NCBI GenBank assembly: GCA_030668045.1
Contig: DAOUUR010000010.1
Location: 1-16,309, forward strand
Direction: 5' to 3'
Length of the DNA: 16,309 bases
Source: a bacterium
GTDB taxonomy: Bacteria > Zixibacteria > MSB-5A5 > GN15 > FEB-12
Shown: positions 1 through 8,400 of the stretch, in pieces
Numbering within the stretch: position 1 is the first letter of the stretch
Layout: each line of letters opens with the position of its first letter
Notes under the pieces: generated by a model
The model's database searches: none
What the model was told of the DNA's origin: nothing
The model's input: the letters and a program-made list of their open reading frames with translations, nothing else
Program-made: the position numbers and the translations under genes

Positions 1-3000
1 GCAGTTTCACAGTGACGGTCGACTGCAACAATCCACCCCAGGTCGTCCTCCCACAGGACATGATTACTACCATCTGTGAACCAACCGATATTTGTCTGCC
101 GGTTGGGGTCTCTGATCAGGATGGTAACTTAGAGTCGGTAAGTGTTTCGGAGGGATACACATATAACCCGACCACCGGTCGTATCTGTTTTTACGCAGAG
201 ACCGCGGGTACGCATGTCATTGAGGTGACAGCCGTTGATACCTGCGGTGCCATTACGGTTGATCGTGTGACGGTTGATGTTGTCGAGAATTCAACTCCGG
301 CAGTCATTTTCGGAGTGCCCGATACATCTGTTTCCCAGTGTACTTTTGAAGAAGTATGCTTGCCGTTGGAATTCGTTGATGCTGACGGTAATATCGATAA
401 GACATTTGTTTCGTTCGGTACCTACGACGTTGAACTGGGTACGGTTTGTTTCCTGCCCGACTCAGTTGGAACATACTGCATAACGGCGATTGCACGCGAC
501 GAGTGTGCTACTGCCGATACGGCTACTGTCTGTGTGACGGTGGTGGCTGCAGATTCTGTATTTGTTACCTGTCCTGAAGGACCGCTGCCGGTTGATACTC
601 TTTGTGAGGCTGGTACGGCTTGTGTCCCTCTGGCAATCACCGGTGAGAATTACCAGGTTGAAGCTTCTTTTGGCAACTGGACCGACGATCAATTCTGCTT
701 CCAGGCAGATACATCCGGCGTTTATACGATCAACGTAACGGCGACCGCGGAATGCAACGAACAAGTTTGCACCATTGTCAAGGAGATCTACATTGCTGAA
801 CCGGTGTCGATCACGGCTCCGGAAGATCAATCAGTCTTCCTCTGCGGCGACAGTACGTTGTCTTTTGACTTTACGATTTCTTCGTCAGTTGAAAACTACA
901 GCGCTTCCACACCGGCCTATATTGAAGGGACCCAGGTTTATGTCCCAATCACAAGAGCCGGTGAGACCAGAGTAATACTCAACGCCTCCGGCGAATGCGG
1001 TCAGGATGCCGACACGTTCGCTGTCTGGGTGACGATCAACACACCGCCGGTTGTTACTGTAGGCGACGATACTACGCTTACGGTCTGTGAGGTTGCGGAA
1101 ATCTGCCTGCCGTTTGATACTTCGGACATTAACAAGAATATCGCTGGTGTGAGTTCGAACTACGGAACGGTTAACAACGGTACTGTTTGTTTCACGCCTC
1201 CGGACTATGGTATATACGATGTCATGGTGACTGCCGAAGACGAGTGTGGTGCCACCGATTTAAGGACCGTGCGGGTCACAGTTCTGCGCGGCTCAGTGGC
1301 CACTATCTATTGCCCTGAGAATCAATCAGCGACTACCTGTGGGCCCGACTCAGTTTGCTTCACGGCCCCCATCACTCCGGCTAGTGCTATCGTAACTATC
1401 CTTCCTAATGGCAGCTACAATCCATCGACTGGCAAGGTCTGTGTTTATATAGAAGAAAGCGGCACCTATCCGGTTACCATTATTGCTGAAGCGCAGTGTG
1501 GCTCCGATACGTGTAGTCTCGATTTGCAGGTTGAGGTTGCCGTACCGCCGTCAATTTCCTGCCCCGCAGCAATAGATACTCTGATGTGTCTGGCTGAGGC
1601 TACCGAACTTTGCTTCCCGGTTGATGTTGCCGGTACTGGTGTGAGTGTGACCGTTGACTATCCGGGAGCCAGCTATGCAGCAGGATCAGTTTGTATCCCG
1701 GTCACCGAAGCCGGTGCATTCGATGTGGTCATTGATGCTGTCGGAGTTTGCGGTGAGGTATCTTGCACAACTTCGGTGAACATCACCAAGGACCAGGAGC
1801 CGGTTCTCTACCTGCCGAGCACACTGACTTTTGAACGCTGTGATTATGATACGGCTGCTATTTGTATCGACGGTATCTATGCCACCGATGTAGAGGGTGA
1901 TGTCAGTATCCGTATGTTGATGACCTGCGACTCCGCCGACTTTGTGCTGGCACCGGGCGTTAGTGACAGCGGCACAATTTGCCTGTTGCCGGATCGCTAT
2001 GGCACGTACGAATTCTGTTTTGAGGCCGACGATGGTTGCAATATTACCATCGGTTCGTTCATTGTTGAGATATTTGAGAAGCCTGACTGTGATGTTTGCG
2101 TCCGTCTGTCGGTTGACGGCGGCGAGTGCACACCGGTTGGGTTGCATAAAAGTGTTGACTTCAATATCGAGACCAACCGACCGATTGGTGGTTTCGATAT
2201 ACTGATCTCATACGATGCCTCGGTGCTGACATTCCTGACGACCAGTATTACCGGTAGTACTATCGATGGCTGGGAATACTTCACCTACCGTCTCAACTCT
2301 GCATCTTGCGGGTCGAGCTGTCCGTCTGGACTAGTTCGGTTTATCAGTATCGCCGATGTGAACAACGGCGATGCACACCCGCCGGTGGAGACGCTGACGC
2401 CGGAAGGTTTGTTTATCACCGTGCAGTTCATGGTGGCCAACGATCAGAACCTGAGCGACCAGTTTGTGCCAATTAGTTTTGTCTGGTATGACTGCGGCGA
2501 CAACTCGTTCTCCGATCCGACAGGGAACAATCTCTATGTTGATCTGCGTGTATTCAACTCTGGGGGTGCGCTGATTTGGGATGAGGAAGATGACATCAAT
2601 TACCCGGACGAAGACCGCGGACTTGGTCAAGGTCGCTGGGGTGTCCCCGACAGCTGTGTCACTGGCGGCGAAAAAGAAGGTCCATTGCGATGCATTGAAT
2701 TTATAAATGGTGGCATTTGCATTATTCATGCTGACTCGATTGATGCTCGCGGCGATGTCAATCTGAACGAGATTTCGTATGAGATCGCCGACGTGGTTGT
2801 TTTCAACAACTACTTCATCAAAGGACTCGCAGCGTTCCAGATCAACGTTGCCGGCCAGATTGCGGCCACCGATGTTAATGCCGATGGTCTGACTCTTAGT
2901 GTGGCTGACCTTGTTTACTTGATTCGCGTCGTTGTTGGTGATGCCGACCCGATCCCGAAACTGGTTCCTTTCTCATCACCGCTTGTAGTCAGTACAGAGC

Positions 3001-3602
3001 GGAACACGACCTCCTATACGGTATCCACCGAAGCTATCTCTACCGTCGGTGCGGCGCATTTCGTCTATCGTCTGGAAGGTGATCTCTCGATTGGCGAGCC
3101 GACTCTGACGACCAACGCCAGCGACATGGATCTTGCTTGGCATTTGGAGGGAGACGAGCTACGGATGCTGGTGTTCGATCTTGGCTATGGACGGATTGAG
3201 ACCGGCCCCCAGAAGCTAATTGAGATTCCCTATAGTGGCGACGGGCACATGACTTTAATCAAGTCGGATGCTGCTGACTACGACGGCCGCCCATACCGAA
3301 GTGTTGGCAAAGACCTGACGCTCCCAACCGTCTTTGAGCTGAACCAGAACTATCCGAACCCGTTCAACCCGGCGACCGTAATCAGTTTCGCCTTGCCGCA
3401 TCAATCTGAATGGACGTTACGGATATTCAATATTACCGGCGCGCTGGTGCAAGAGTTTGGTGGCGTCGACGAAGCCGGTTTGGTTGCGGTGGAATGGGAT
3501 GGACGAACAGAGTCCGGGCAGGAAACTGCTTCCGGTGTGTATTTCTATCGTCTTGACGCCGCTGAGTTCAACGCGACCAAGAAGATGATCTTGCTCAAAT
3601 AA
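1..3602 (+). CDS. Large secreted Cys-rich repeat protein with cohesin-like, dockerin-like and YPNPFNP sorting domains (5' partial)
   Basis: The reading frame is open through the left edge, so the N-terminus and any signal peptide are missing; residues here are numbered from the GTG at 12. Eight Ig-like repeats of about 80-95 residues (1-690) carry paired cysteines. A cohesin-like beta domain follows (about 694-850, core GGFDILISYDASVLTF). Next is a dockerin-like pair (about 914-983) with Asp/Asn-rich loops at D915-D927 and D954-D966. A further beta region (984-1105) precedes a C-terminal domain (1108-1196) with NYPNPFNP and GVYFYRL, the signature of FlgD-like / type IX secretion type A sorting domains. 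The likely role is an extracellular or cell-surface structural or adhesive protein, whose many cysteines imply folding in an oxidising compartment. The cell-surface location is inferred from family knowledge and the ligand is unknown. The gene ends at TAA just before a hairpin. Confidence 0.85.
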   Translation, partial: SFTVTVDCNNPPQVVLPQDMITTICEPTDICLPVGVSDQDGNLESVSVSEGYTYNPTTGRICFYAETAGTHVIEVTAVDTCGAITVDRVTVDVVENSTPAVIFGVPDTSVSQCTFEEVCLPLEFVDADGNIDKTFVSFGTYDVELGTVCFLPDSVGTYCITAIARDECATADTATVCVTVVAADSVFVTCPEGPLPVDTLCEAGTACVPLAITGENYQVEASFGNWTDDQFCFQADTSGVYTINVTATAECNEQVCTIVKEIYIAEPVSITAPEDQSVFLCGDSTLSFDFTISSSVENYSASTPAYIEGTQVYVPITRAGETRVILNASGECGQDADTFAVWVTINTPPVVTVGDDTTLTVCEVAEICLPFDTSDINKNIAGVSSNYGTVNNGTVCFTPPDYGIYDVMVTAEDECGATDLRTVRVTVLRGSVATIYCPENQSATTCGPDSVCFTAPITPASAIVTILPNGSYNPSTGKVCVYIEESGTYPVTIIAEAQCGSDTCSLDLQVEVAVPPSISCPAAIDTLMCLAEATELCFPVDVAGTGVSVTVDYPGASYAAGSVCIPVTEAGAFDVVIDAVGVCGEVSCTTSVNITKDQEPVLYLPSTLTFERCDYDTAAICIDGIYATDVEGDVSIRMLMTCDSADFVLAPGVSDSGTICLLPDRYGTYEFCFEADDGCNITIGSFIVEIFEKPDCDVCVRLSVDGGECTPVGLHKSVDFNIETNRPIGGFDILISYDASVLTFLTTSITGSTIDGWEYFTYRLNSASCGSSCPSGLVRFISIADVNNGDAHPPVETLTPEGLFITVQFMVANDQNLSDQFVPISFVWYDCGDNSFSDPTGNNLYVDLRVFNSGGALIWDEEDDINYPDEDRGLGQGRWGVPDSCVTGGEKEGPLRCIEFINGGICIIHADSIDARGDVNLNEISYEIADVVVFNNYFIKGLAAFQINVAGQIAATDVNADGLTLSVADLVYLIRVVVGDADPIPKLVPFSSPLVVSTERNTTSYTVSTEAISTVGAAHFVYRLEGDLSIGEPTLTTNASDMDLAWHLEGDELRMLVFDLGYGRIETGPQKLIEIPYSGDGHMTLIKSDAADYDGRPYRSVGKDLTLPTVFELNQNYPNPFNPATVISFALPHQSEWTLRIFNITGALVQEFGGVDEAGLVAVEWDGRTESGQETASGVYFYRLDAAEFNATKKMILLK
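12..2081 (+). repeat. Eight tandem Ig-like protein repeats arranged A A B B A B B A
   Basis: The repeats span residues 1-92, 93-180, 181-262, 263-342, 343-427, 428-511, 512-594 and 595-690 of the partial protein. Each follows the plan Cys, about 6 residues, Cys-hydrophobic-Pro, about 28 residues, Cys-Phe, about 18 residues, Cys-Gly. Class A repeats (1, 2, 5, 8) have an Asp-rich segment such as DQDGN, DADGN, DINKN or DVEGD after the second Cys. Class B repeats (3, 4, 6, 7) lack it and begin with (C/A)P(E/A). The DNA copies have diverged, so these are old protein repeats rather than recent DNA duplications. They resemble HYR/cadherin-type beta sandwiches, but I cannot assign the exact family. 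Confidence 0.85.
2736..2960 (+). other. Dockerin-like tandem module inside the secreted protein
   Basis: Two half-modules read GDVNLNEISYEIAD (from residue 914) and TDVNADGLTLSVADL (from 953). In each, Asp/Asn occupy loop positions 1, 3 and 5, and the closing Asp is at position 13. Canonical dockerin loops close at position 12. A helix-like segment follows each loop (VVVFNNYFIKG and VYLIRVVVG). The module probably binds calcium and may dock to a cohesin-like partner; both statements are inferred from the family. Confidence 0.65.
3333..3599 (+). other. C-terminal sorting domain (FlgD-like / T9SS type A-like)
   Basis: This covers residues 1108-1196 of the secreted protein. The opening FELNQNYPNPFNP, the strand TVISFALP, the central WTLRIFNITGALV and the ending GVYFYRLDAAEF..KKMILLK match the C-terminal domain used as an outer-membrane translocation and anchoring signal in many FCB-group proteins. 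The final basic-hydrophobic strand is intact. Whether this organism uses a true type IX secretion system cannot be seen from this window. Confidence 0.75.
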
Positions 3603-3634
3603 GAAAAACCCCCTTCTCTTAATACCCTTATCAA

Positions 3635-3666
3635 AAGAGCGCTCGGCTGCAAAGCCGGGCGCTTTT
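3635..3666. terminator. Hairpin terminator between convergent genes
   Basis: Bases 3635-3648 pair with 3653-3666 in a continuous 14-bp stem with two G-T wobbles, GC-rich at its centre, closed by a GCAA loop of GNRA type. Flanking A and T runs supply a short T-tract on either strand. The hairpin starts 33 bases after the stop of the secreted protein and ends 2 bases beyond the rlmH stop. It is therefore placed to end transcription from both sides. Confidence 0.75.
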
Positions 3667-3667
3667 A

Positions 3668-4138
3668 CTATTTGTGGTAGTCGCTACCGTGCAGAATAGA
3701 AAAACCGCGGTACAGTTGCTCGGCGAGAACAACCCTCACCAGTTGGTGCGAAAATGTCAAGGGCGAAAGCGAGACCACATGGTCAGCATCGGCAAGCAGG
3801 GAAGCATTGAGACCGTACGGTCCACCGATCAGGAAGTTCAAGGTTGAGCCACCCTGACTCTGTAATTGCTGGAGAAACTCTGCAAAAGATTCGGAGTCAA
3901 GCCGCTGGCCGCTGTCACTCAATGCTATGATGACGCCCTTGCCGCTCTCTTTTTTCAGAAGGGTAGATTCGGTTTTCTTAATCTCACCGGGGGAGAGCGA
4001 GGCCGACAACTTTGGAGAGGGAAGGAGCACCCACTCGATTCGAGCCCAACGGGATATTAGTTTTGAAAAATGCGAGCAGGCTTGACTGACCCACGGGTCT
4101 TTGTCCTTACCAATTGCGATGACTCGGATTCTAACCAA
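3668..4138 (-). CDS. rlmH: 23S rRNA (pseudouridine-1915-N3)-methyltransferase RlmH
   Basis: RlmH is a SPOUT-fold methyltransferase. It uses S-adenosylmethionine to methylate N3 of the pseudouridine in helix 69 of 23S rRNA on assembled ribosomes. From the TTG start the protein has 156 residues, close to the 155 of E. coli RlmH. It starts MVRIRVIAIGK, has the cofactor-loop motif FLIGGPYG (102-109), SLSPLT (123-128) and the helix HQLVRVVLAEQLYR (131-144), and ends DYHK. The usual C-terminal PYH is DYH here. The open frame continues upstream to an ATG at 4237, but that would add 33 unrelated residues lying inside yjbQ. I chose the TTG because it gives the family N-terminus and has an AAGG 9 bases upstream. 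It overlaps yjbQ by 8 bases and is the last gene of the cluster. Confidence 0.92.
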   Translation of the reverse strand: MVRIRVIAIGKDKDPWVSQACSHFSKLISRWARIEWVLLPSPKLSASLSPGEIKKTESTLLKKESGKGVIIALSDSGQRLDSESFAEFLQQLQSQGGSTLNFLIGGPYGLNASLLADADHVVSLSPLTFSHQLVRVVLAEQLYRGFSILHGSDYHK

Positions 4139-4532
4139 GAGAGCTGACCTTGATGATAAGTTTCCGCATCCTTGGACCATCGAACTCGCAGAAAAAAACT
4201 GACTGCCAGGTGCCAAGGATGAGGTTGCCGTTCTCAATCAGGATATGCTCGGAGGAACCGACCAGAGAAGTTTTGAGGTGAGCGTCGGAGTTACCTTCGG
4301 CGTGATGGTAACCATCCTGCTGAGGAATCTCCCTGCTCAGTTTGTCTAGGATGTCCCGGCGAACATCGGGGTCGGCATTTTCGTTAATCGTAACCGCGGC
4401 AGTAGTATGGGGGACAAAGCAGATCGCAATCCCGTCGGTAACGCCAACTTCGGATACCGCCTTTTGAACCATCGACGTAATGTCGATCATTTCCTGACGA
4501 GCATTGGTCCGAATGTCACAAGTCTTTCTCAT
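4131..4532 (-). CDS. yjbQ: YjbQ/UPF0047 family protein (secondary thiamine-phosphate synthase type)
   Basis: This is a 133-residue protein of the YjbQ/UPF0047 family, small beta-rich proteins that form trimers. Some members have been reported to have weak thiamine-phosphate synthase activity, but the main cellular role is uncertain. The hallmark segments are all present: PHTTAAVTINENADPDV (from 41), EGNSDAHLKTSLVG (from 79), LGTWQ (106-110) and FFCEFDGPR (113-121). Length and ends are typical. Its ATG overlaps the ftsY TGA (ATGA), which indicates coupling to ftsY. No thiamine pathway genes lie nearby, so the context does not support a specific role in thiamine synthesis. Confidence 0.9.
   Translation of the reverse strand: MRKTCDIRTNARQEMIDITSMVQKAVSEVGVTDGIAICFVPHTTAAVTINENADPDVRRDILDKLSREIPQQDGYHHAEGNSDAHLKTSLVGSSEHILIENGNLILGTWQSVFFCEFDGPRMRKLIIKVSSLG
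4148..4151 (-). promoter_or_regulatory. Ribosome binding site supporting the TTG start of rlmH
   Basis: On the minus strand AAGG lies 9 bases before the TTG at 4138, inside the end of yjbQ. This favours the non-ATG start and fits translational coupling with yjbQ. Confidence 0.5.
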
Positions 4533-5443
4533 GCGAACAAGGCCTCGGCGAACTTGTCGGCGTCAAACGGCTGGAGATCATAGACCCCTTCCCCGATTCC
4601 GATGTAATCAATCGGAACGCCAAGCTCCTCAGCTACGGCTATAATCACGCCGCCCTTGGCGGTGCCGTCCAGCTTGGTGATGATCAGGCCATCGCAGCCG
4701 ATCGCATCGGTGAATACCGCCACTTGCGAGAGAGCATTCTGGCCGGTGGTGCCGTCGAGGATCAGTTTAGTGTGGATCGGGCAATCGGGCAGAGCTTTGG
4801 TCATGACTCGTTTAATCTTTTCCAACTCGGCCATCAGATTCGATTTTGTGTGAAGCCGTCCGGCTGTGTCCACTAGTAATATATCAGCGTTACGAGCGCG
4901 AGCTGCAGCGGCAGCGTCGAAAGCAACCGCGGCTGGATCGGCACCCTCCTGAGACTTGATGATCTCCACTCCGGAGCGTTCTGCCCAGATCGATATCTGG
5001 TCGATAGCAGCGGCTCTGAATGTGTCACAGGCGGCGATCATAGTCTTCTTGCCTTCGGTGGCAAAGAGCGTGGCCAGCTTGCCGATTGTAGTAGTTTTGC
5101 CGACTCCGTTCACGCCTACGATGAGCCACACCACAGGTGAAGCGTTCGGCTCAACGACGGTACTTTGCTTGAGTCCGCCGAGCATCATTGCAATTTCATT
5201 TTTGAGCAGTGCGAAGACATCGTCAGCATCGGTTACCCGGTTCTCTAATGCGCTCTCCCTGAGACGTTCGATCAAACGAGTCGAAGCCTGAACGCCGATA
5301 TCCGCCTCAATCAGGATTTCCTCAATGTCATCAAGCAGGTCGTCACTGATATTTTCGCGCCCCAGGACGGCAGAGATTTTTCCGAAGAGATTGTCTTTCG
5401 TTCGAGAAAGCGACTTTTTGAGTTTGTCGAACGGATTGGCCAT
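4529..5443 (-). CDS. ftsY: Signal recognition particle receptor FtsY
   Basis: FtsY is the SRP-receptor GTPase that brings ribosomes making membrane proteins to the Sec translocon. The 304-residue protein contains only the NG domains with a short N-terminal lead and lacks the long acidic A domain of E. coli FtsY. The motifs are the G1 P-loop GVNGVGKTT (110-118), DTFRAAA (140-146), DTAGR (192-196), GQNA (234-237), TKLDGTAKGG (256-265) and the closing GIGEGVYDLQPFD. The residue before TTGQNA is Gly where Ala is more usual. It follows smc by 9 bases, in the smc-ftsY order seen in many bacteria, and runs into yjbQ through an ATGA overlap. Membrane association is probably through the N-terminal amphipathic lead (about residues 1-20, many Lys). 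Confidence 0.96.
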   Translation of the reverse strand: MANPFDKLKKSLSRTKDNLFGKISAVLGRENISDDLLDDIEEILIEADIGVQASTRLIERLRESALENRVTDADDVFALLKNEIAMMLGGLKQSTVVEPNASPVVWLIVGVNGVGKTTTIGKLATLFATEGKKTMIAACDTFRAAAIDQISIWAERSGVEIIKSQEGADPAAVAFDAAAAARARNADILLVDTAGRLHTKSNLMAELEKIKRVMTKALPDCPIHTKLILDGTTGQNALSQVAVFTDAIGCDGLIITKLDGTAKGGVIIAVAEELGVPIDYIGIGEGVYDLQPFDADKFAEALFA

Positions 5444-5452
5444 GAAACAGTC

Positions 5453-8400
5453 TTACGTCAACTCGGTATCGTCAGCGTCGTTTTCCACCGAAACGGTTAC
5501 AGTCGGTGTCAGCCTGTCGACGATCGTCTCGGGAAGCGGAGTATCCTCCACCGGGTCGGCCACGACCTCCACCGGTTGCTCCTCGACTATCGCCGGAGCT
5601 TGCATTGTTGTCTCTGGTTTTTCGATGAGATCATCGGCAACACTGGTATTGACCAGGTCTTCAGCAGCTGTTACATCGCCGGCAATATCGTTGAATTTCA
5701 CGGCCACAAGCTTTGAGATGCCCGGTTGTTCCATCGTGATGCCGTAGAGGTTATGGGCGGCTTCCATCGTAATCTTGTTGTGCGTTATAGTGATAAACTG
5801 CGTCTGCTTGGAGAAATGGGCAATGATCTTCAGGAAACGGCGGCAGTTGGTATCATCGAGAGGCGCATCAATCTCATCAAGAATACAGAACGGCGAAGGC
5901 TTGACCATGTAGAGCGAGAATAGCAATGAAATCGCAGTCAAGGCTCGTTCGCCGCCGGACATCATCGTTATCGGAAGAAGCTTCTTGCCTTTGGGACGAG
6001 CCGAGATCACGATATTGGACTCCAACGGATCGCTTGGGTCCTCAAGGTGGATTGATGCTTCCCCGCCGGTGAAGAGTTCGATAAACAGTTTCTGGAAATG
6101 CTCCTGTACTTTAGCAAGCGTATCTTCAAACAACTGGCGTGCGGTATTGTTGATGCGACCGATTGTTTCATTGAGGTCTTTCTTGGCGGCAGCAAGGTCC
6201 TCCAGTTGTTCCCGCAGGAATTTCTCACGGTCGAAGGCCACCTGGTATTCCTCAAGAGCGAGTAGATTGACCGCGCCGAAATTTTTGACCTTCTCCTTGA
6301 GCGTCTGGAGTTTTTCAGCAGCCTGATCGGCAGTGACCGTTTCATCGGGAGACGGAGCTTCGATGGAACGAATATCAACATCATATTCCTCTCGTATCCG
6401 TTCCTGGATAGTGTTGGCTTCGGACTCTATAGTCGTCAGCCGGATGTCGAACTGGTGCAGCTTGCTACTGAGCTCGTCTTTTTCGGAACGAAGAAGTTTG
6501 AGCTTCGCTTCCTTCTCGTTGACCTTCTCCTGCAATTCTCCCTGTGACGATCGGAGCAGGTTTTGCCGGTTGCCAATTTTGTTGCGCTGCTCGAAGATCT
6601 CTTTGAGATTGCCTTCAAGATCGTCAATCTGCCCGCCCGATTGTTCGATCATCTCTCGGGCCTGGTCTATTTCCTTCGACTTGATGACTCGCGTATTATC
6701 AAGTTCGTTGTTTAATTCACTCTGATGTGTGATTTTACTTTCGGTTTGTTCAATGCGACTGCGGGCTTCAACGGTTTCGACCTGCAGGTTAGACACTTTC
6801 TCCTGACAGGCGGCAGCGGCAGCCTCTAACTTCTCAAGCTCGGTGTCGGAGGCGGTGATGACGCTCATCAACGAGGCCTTCTCCCCGGAGAGGGAAGAGG
6901 TGTCAAGTCCCAAATTATATTGACGATGACGGAGCTGCTCAAGCTTGCCCGAAGTGGCTTGCTTTTCCCTGCCGACTCGCGCTATCTCGTTACCGATAGT
7001 TTGTAGTCGATACTTCAAGTCGTTCAACGTCTGCTGCGCTTGCTCAATCTCCTCGGAAATCAACATGAGGTTTTCGTTATGACCGGTAATCTCGGTGCGA
7101 AGCGCGGCTTGACGAGCGATAGTTTGATTGCGACGGTTCTCCAGATCGCTAAGTGTCTGCTGGAGCGTAGCAGCAGCCTGTTCCTGCTCAGCTACTTTTT
7201 CCTTGCGCCTGAAGAGCGGGAACTTGTCTTCCGAACCTCCGGCGATCACGTTCTTGCTGTAGAGCGTGCCGTCGGTTGAAACAGCCTTGAATCCATAGGG
7301 GAGACGTTCCAGCAACTGCGTGGGATCAGCACCAGCTTCAAAGACAGCCACCCGGGAAAGAACAGCTTCCATCAGCGGACGCAGATTCTCGGAGGTAGAC
7401 ACAAAAGCATCCATCCATCCGGTGAATTCAGGCAGGTCGAGTTCGGGGCGCTTCACCAGCGGATTCAGGGTGCCGCTGTCCGGTACCAGAATGCCAACCC
7501 GTCCCTTACCCTCATTCTGCAGGAATCGAATAATCTCCTCGGCAGTCTTTCGCTCCCCGCAGATTATAAATCCCGCCAACTCACCCAGAGCGACTTCGAC
7601 GGCAACCTCAAGGCCTTTTGTCGGAACAAATGCTTCGGCAACCGTACTAACAATGGCTGGCCAACTGTCGCGCGATTCCATCGCTGCAACAGCGCCAGAT
7701 TCGTAACCCTCATAAGAGAGCATCATTTCTTTCAACAGGTTCTTGCGTGCCAGGCAGGCTTCGACTGAAGCGGTGGCGGTCGTGATCTCCTGTGTCAACT
7801 CTTCGATCTGCTCAGTCAGCTGCGCAAGTTCGTTATTGACCGATACAATCTTCTCGTCAGTTTCGGCTTTGTTCCCCACGAGCTGATTAAGCTTCTGCTG
7901 TGCGTCGTTATGATGACCGAGATTCTCTTTCTCCGCAGTCTGATTTTCCGCAATTTCTTTGTCCGCATTGGCCAGCAGATGGTTAAGCTCTTCTTCCTGG
8001 CGACGAACATTTTCCTCTTCGGTGCGTCCCGATGAAATTCTGCCTTCGAGATCAATCAGTTTCCGATTCTCCTGATCCTTACCGGCACGGGCGGTCAAGA
8101 GGGCTCGATCTGCTTCAACCTGGGAAGTCTCCGAACCAGCTAGACGAGCGGCAATGCTTTCAACGTCGGCCTTCTGGAGATTCAGTTCGCCTTCTGTTTC
8201 ACCGATCTGCTCGGTCAACAATTCCGAACGAGCGACCAGCGCCTTGATGTCGTTCTGATTTCGTTCGATCAACTCTCTGGCGTGGGAACGCTTCTCACGC
8301 AGAATCGATATCTCATTCTCAAGCGTGTGGGCTTTTTCCGACGCGTCGTAGGCTTCGTTGCTGATGCCGTTGAGGCGGTGTTCCAGATCAATCTGTTCTT

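Noticed and set aside
12..2081. Tandem repeats considered as a CRISPR array or recent DNA duplication
   Set aside because: The periodicity is at protein level, the DNA units are diverged and about 250 bases long, and the reading frame is unbroken.
1686..2147. 153-codon open frame on the minus strand inside the secreted-protein gene
   Set aside because: It lies antisense to well-supported repeat-coding sequence, its translation resembles no family and has odd composition. It is a shadow of the real frame.
5325..5747. 140-codon plus-strand frame over the ftsY start and smc end
   Set aside because: It is very Ser/Thr-rich and antisense to the conserved FtsY N-terminus and SMC C-terminus. The low-complexity SMC tail explains the lack of stops.
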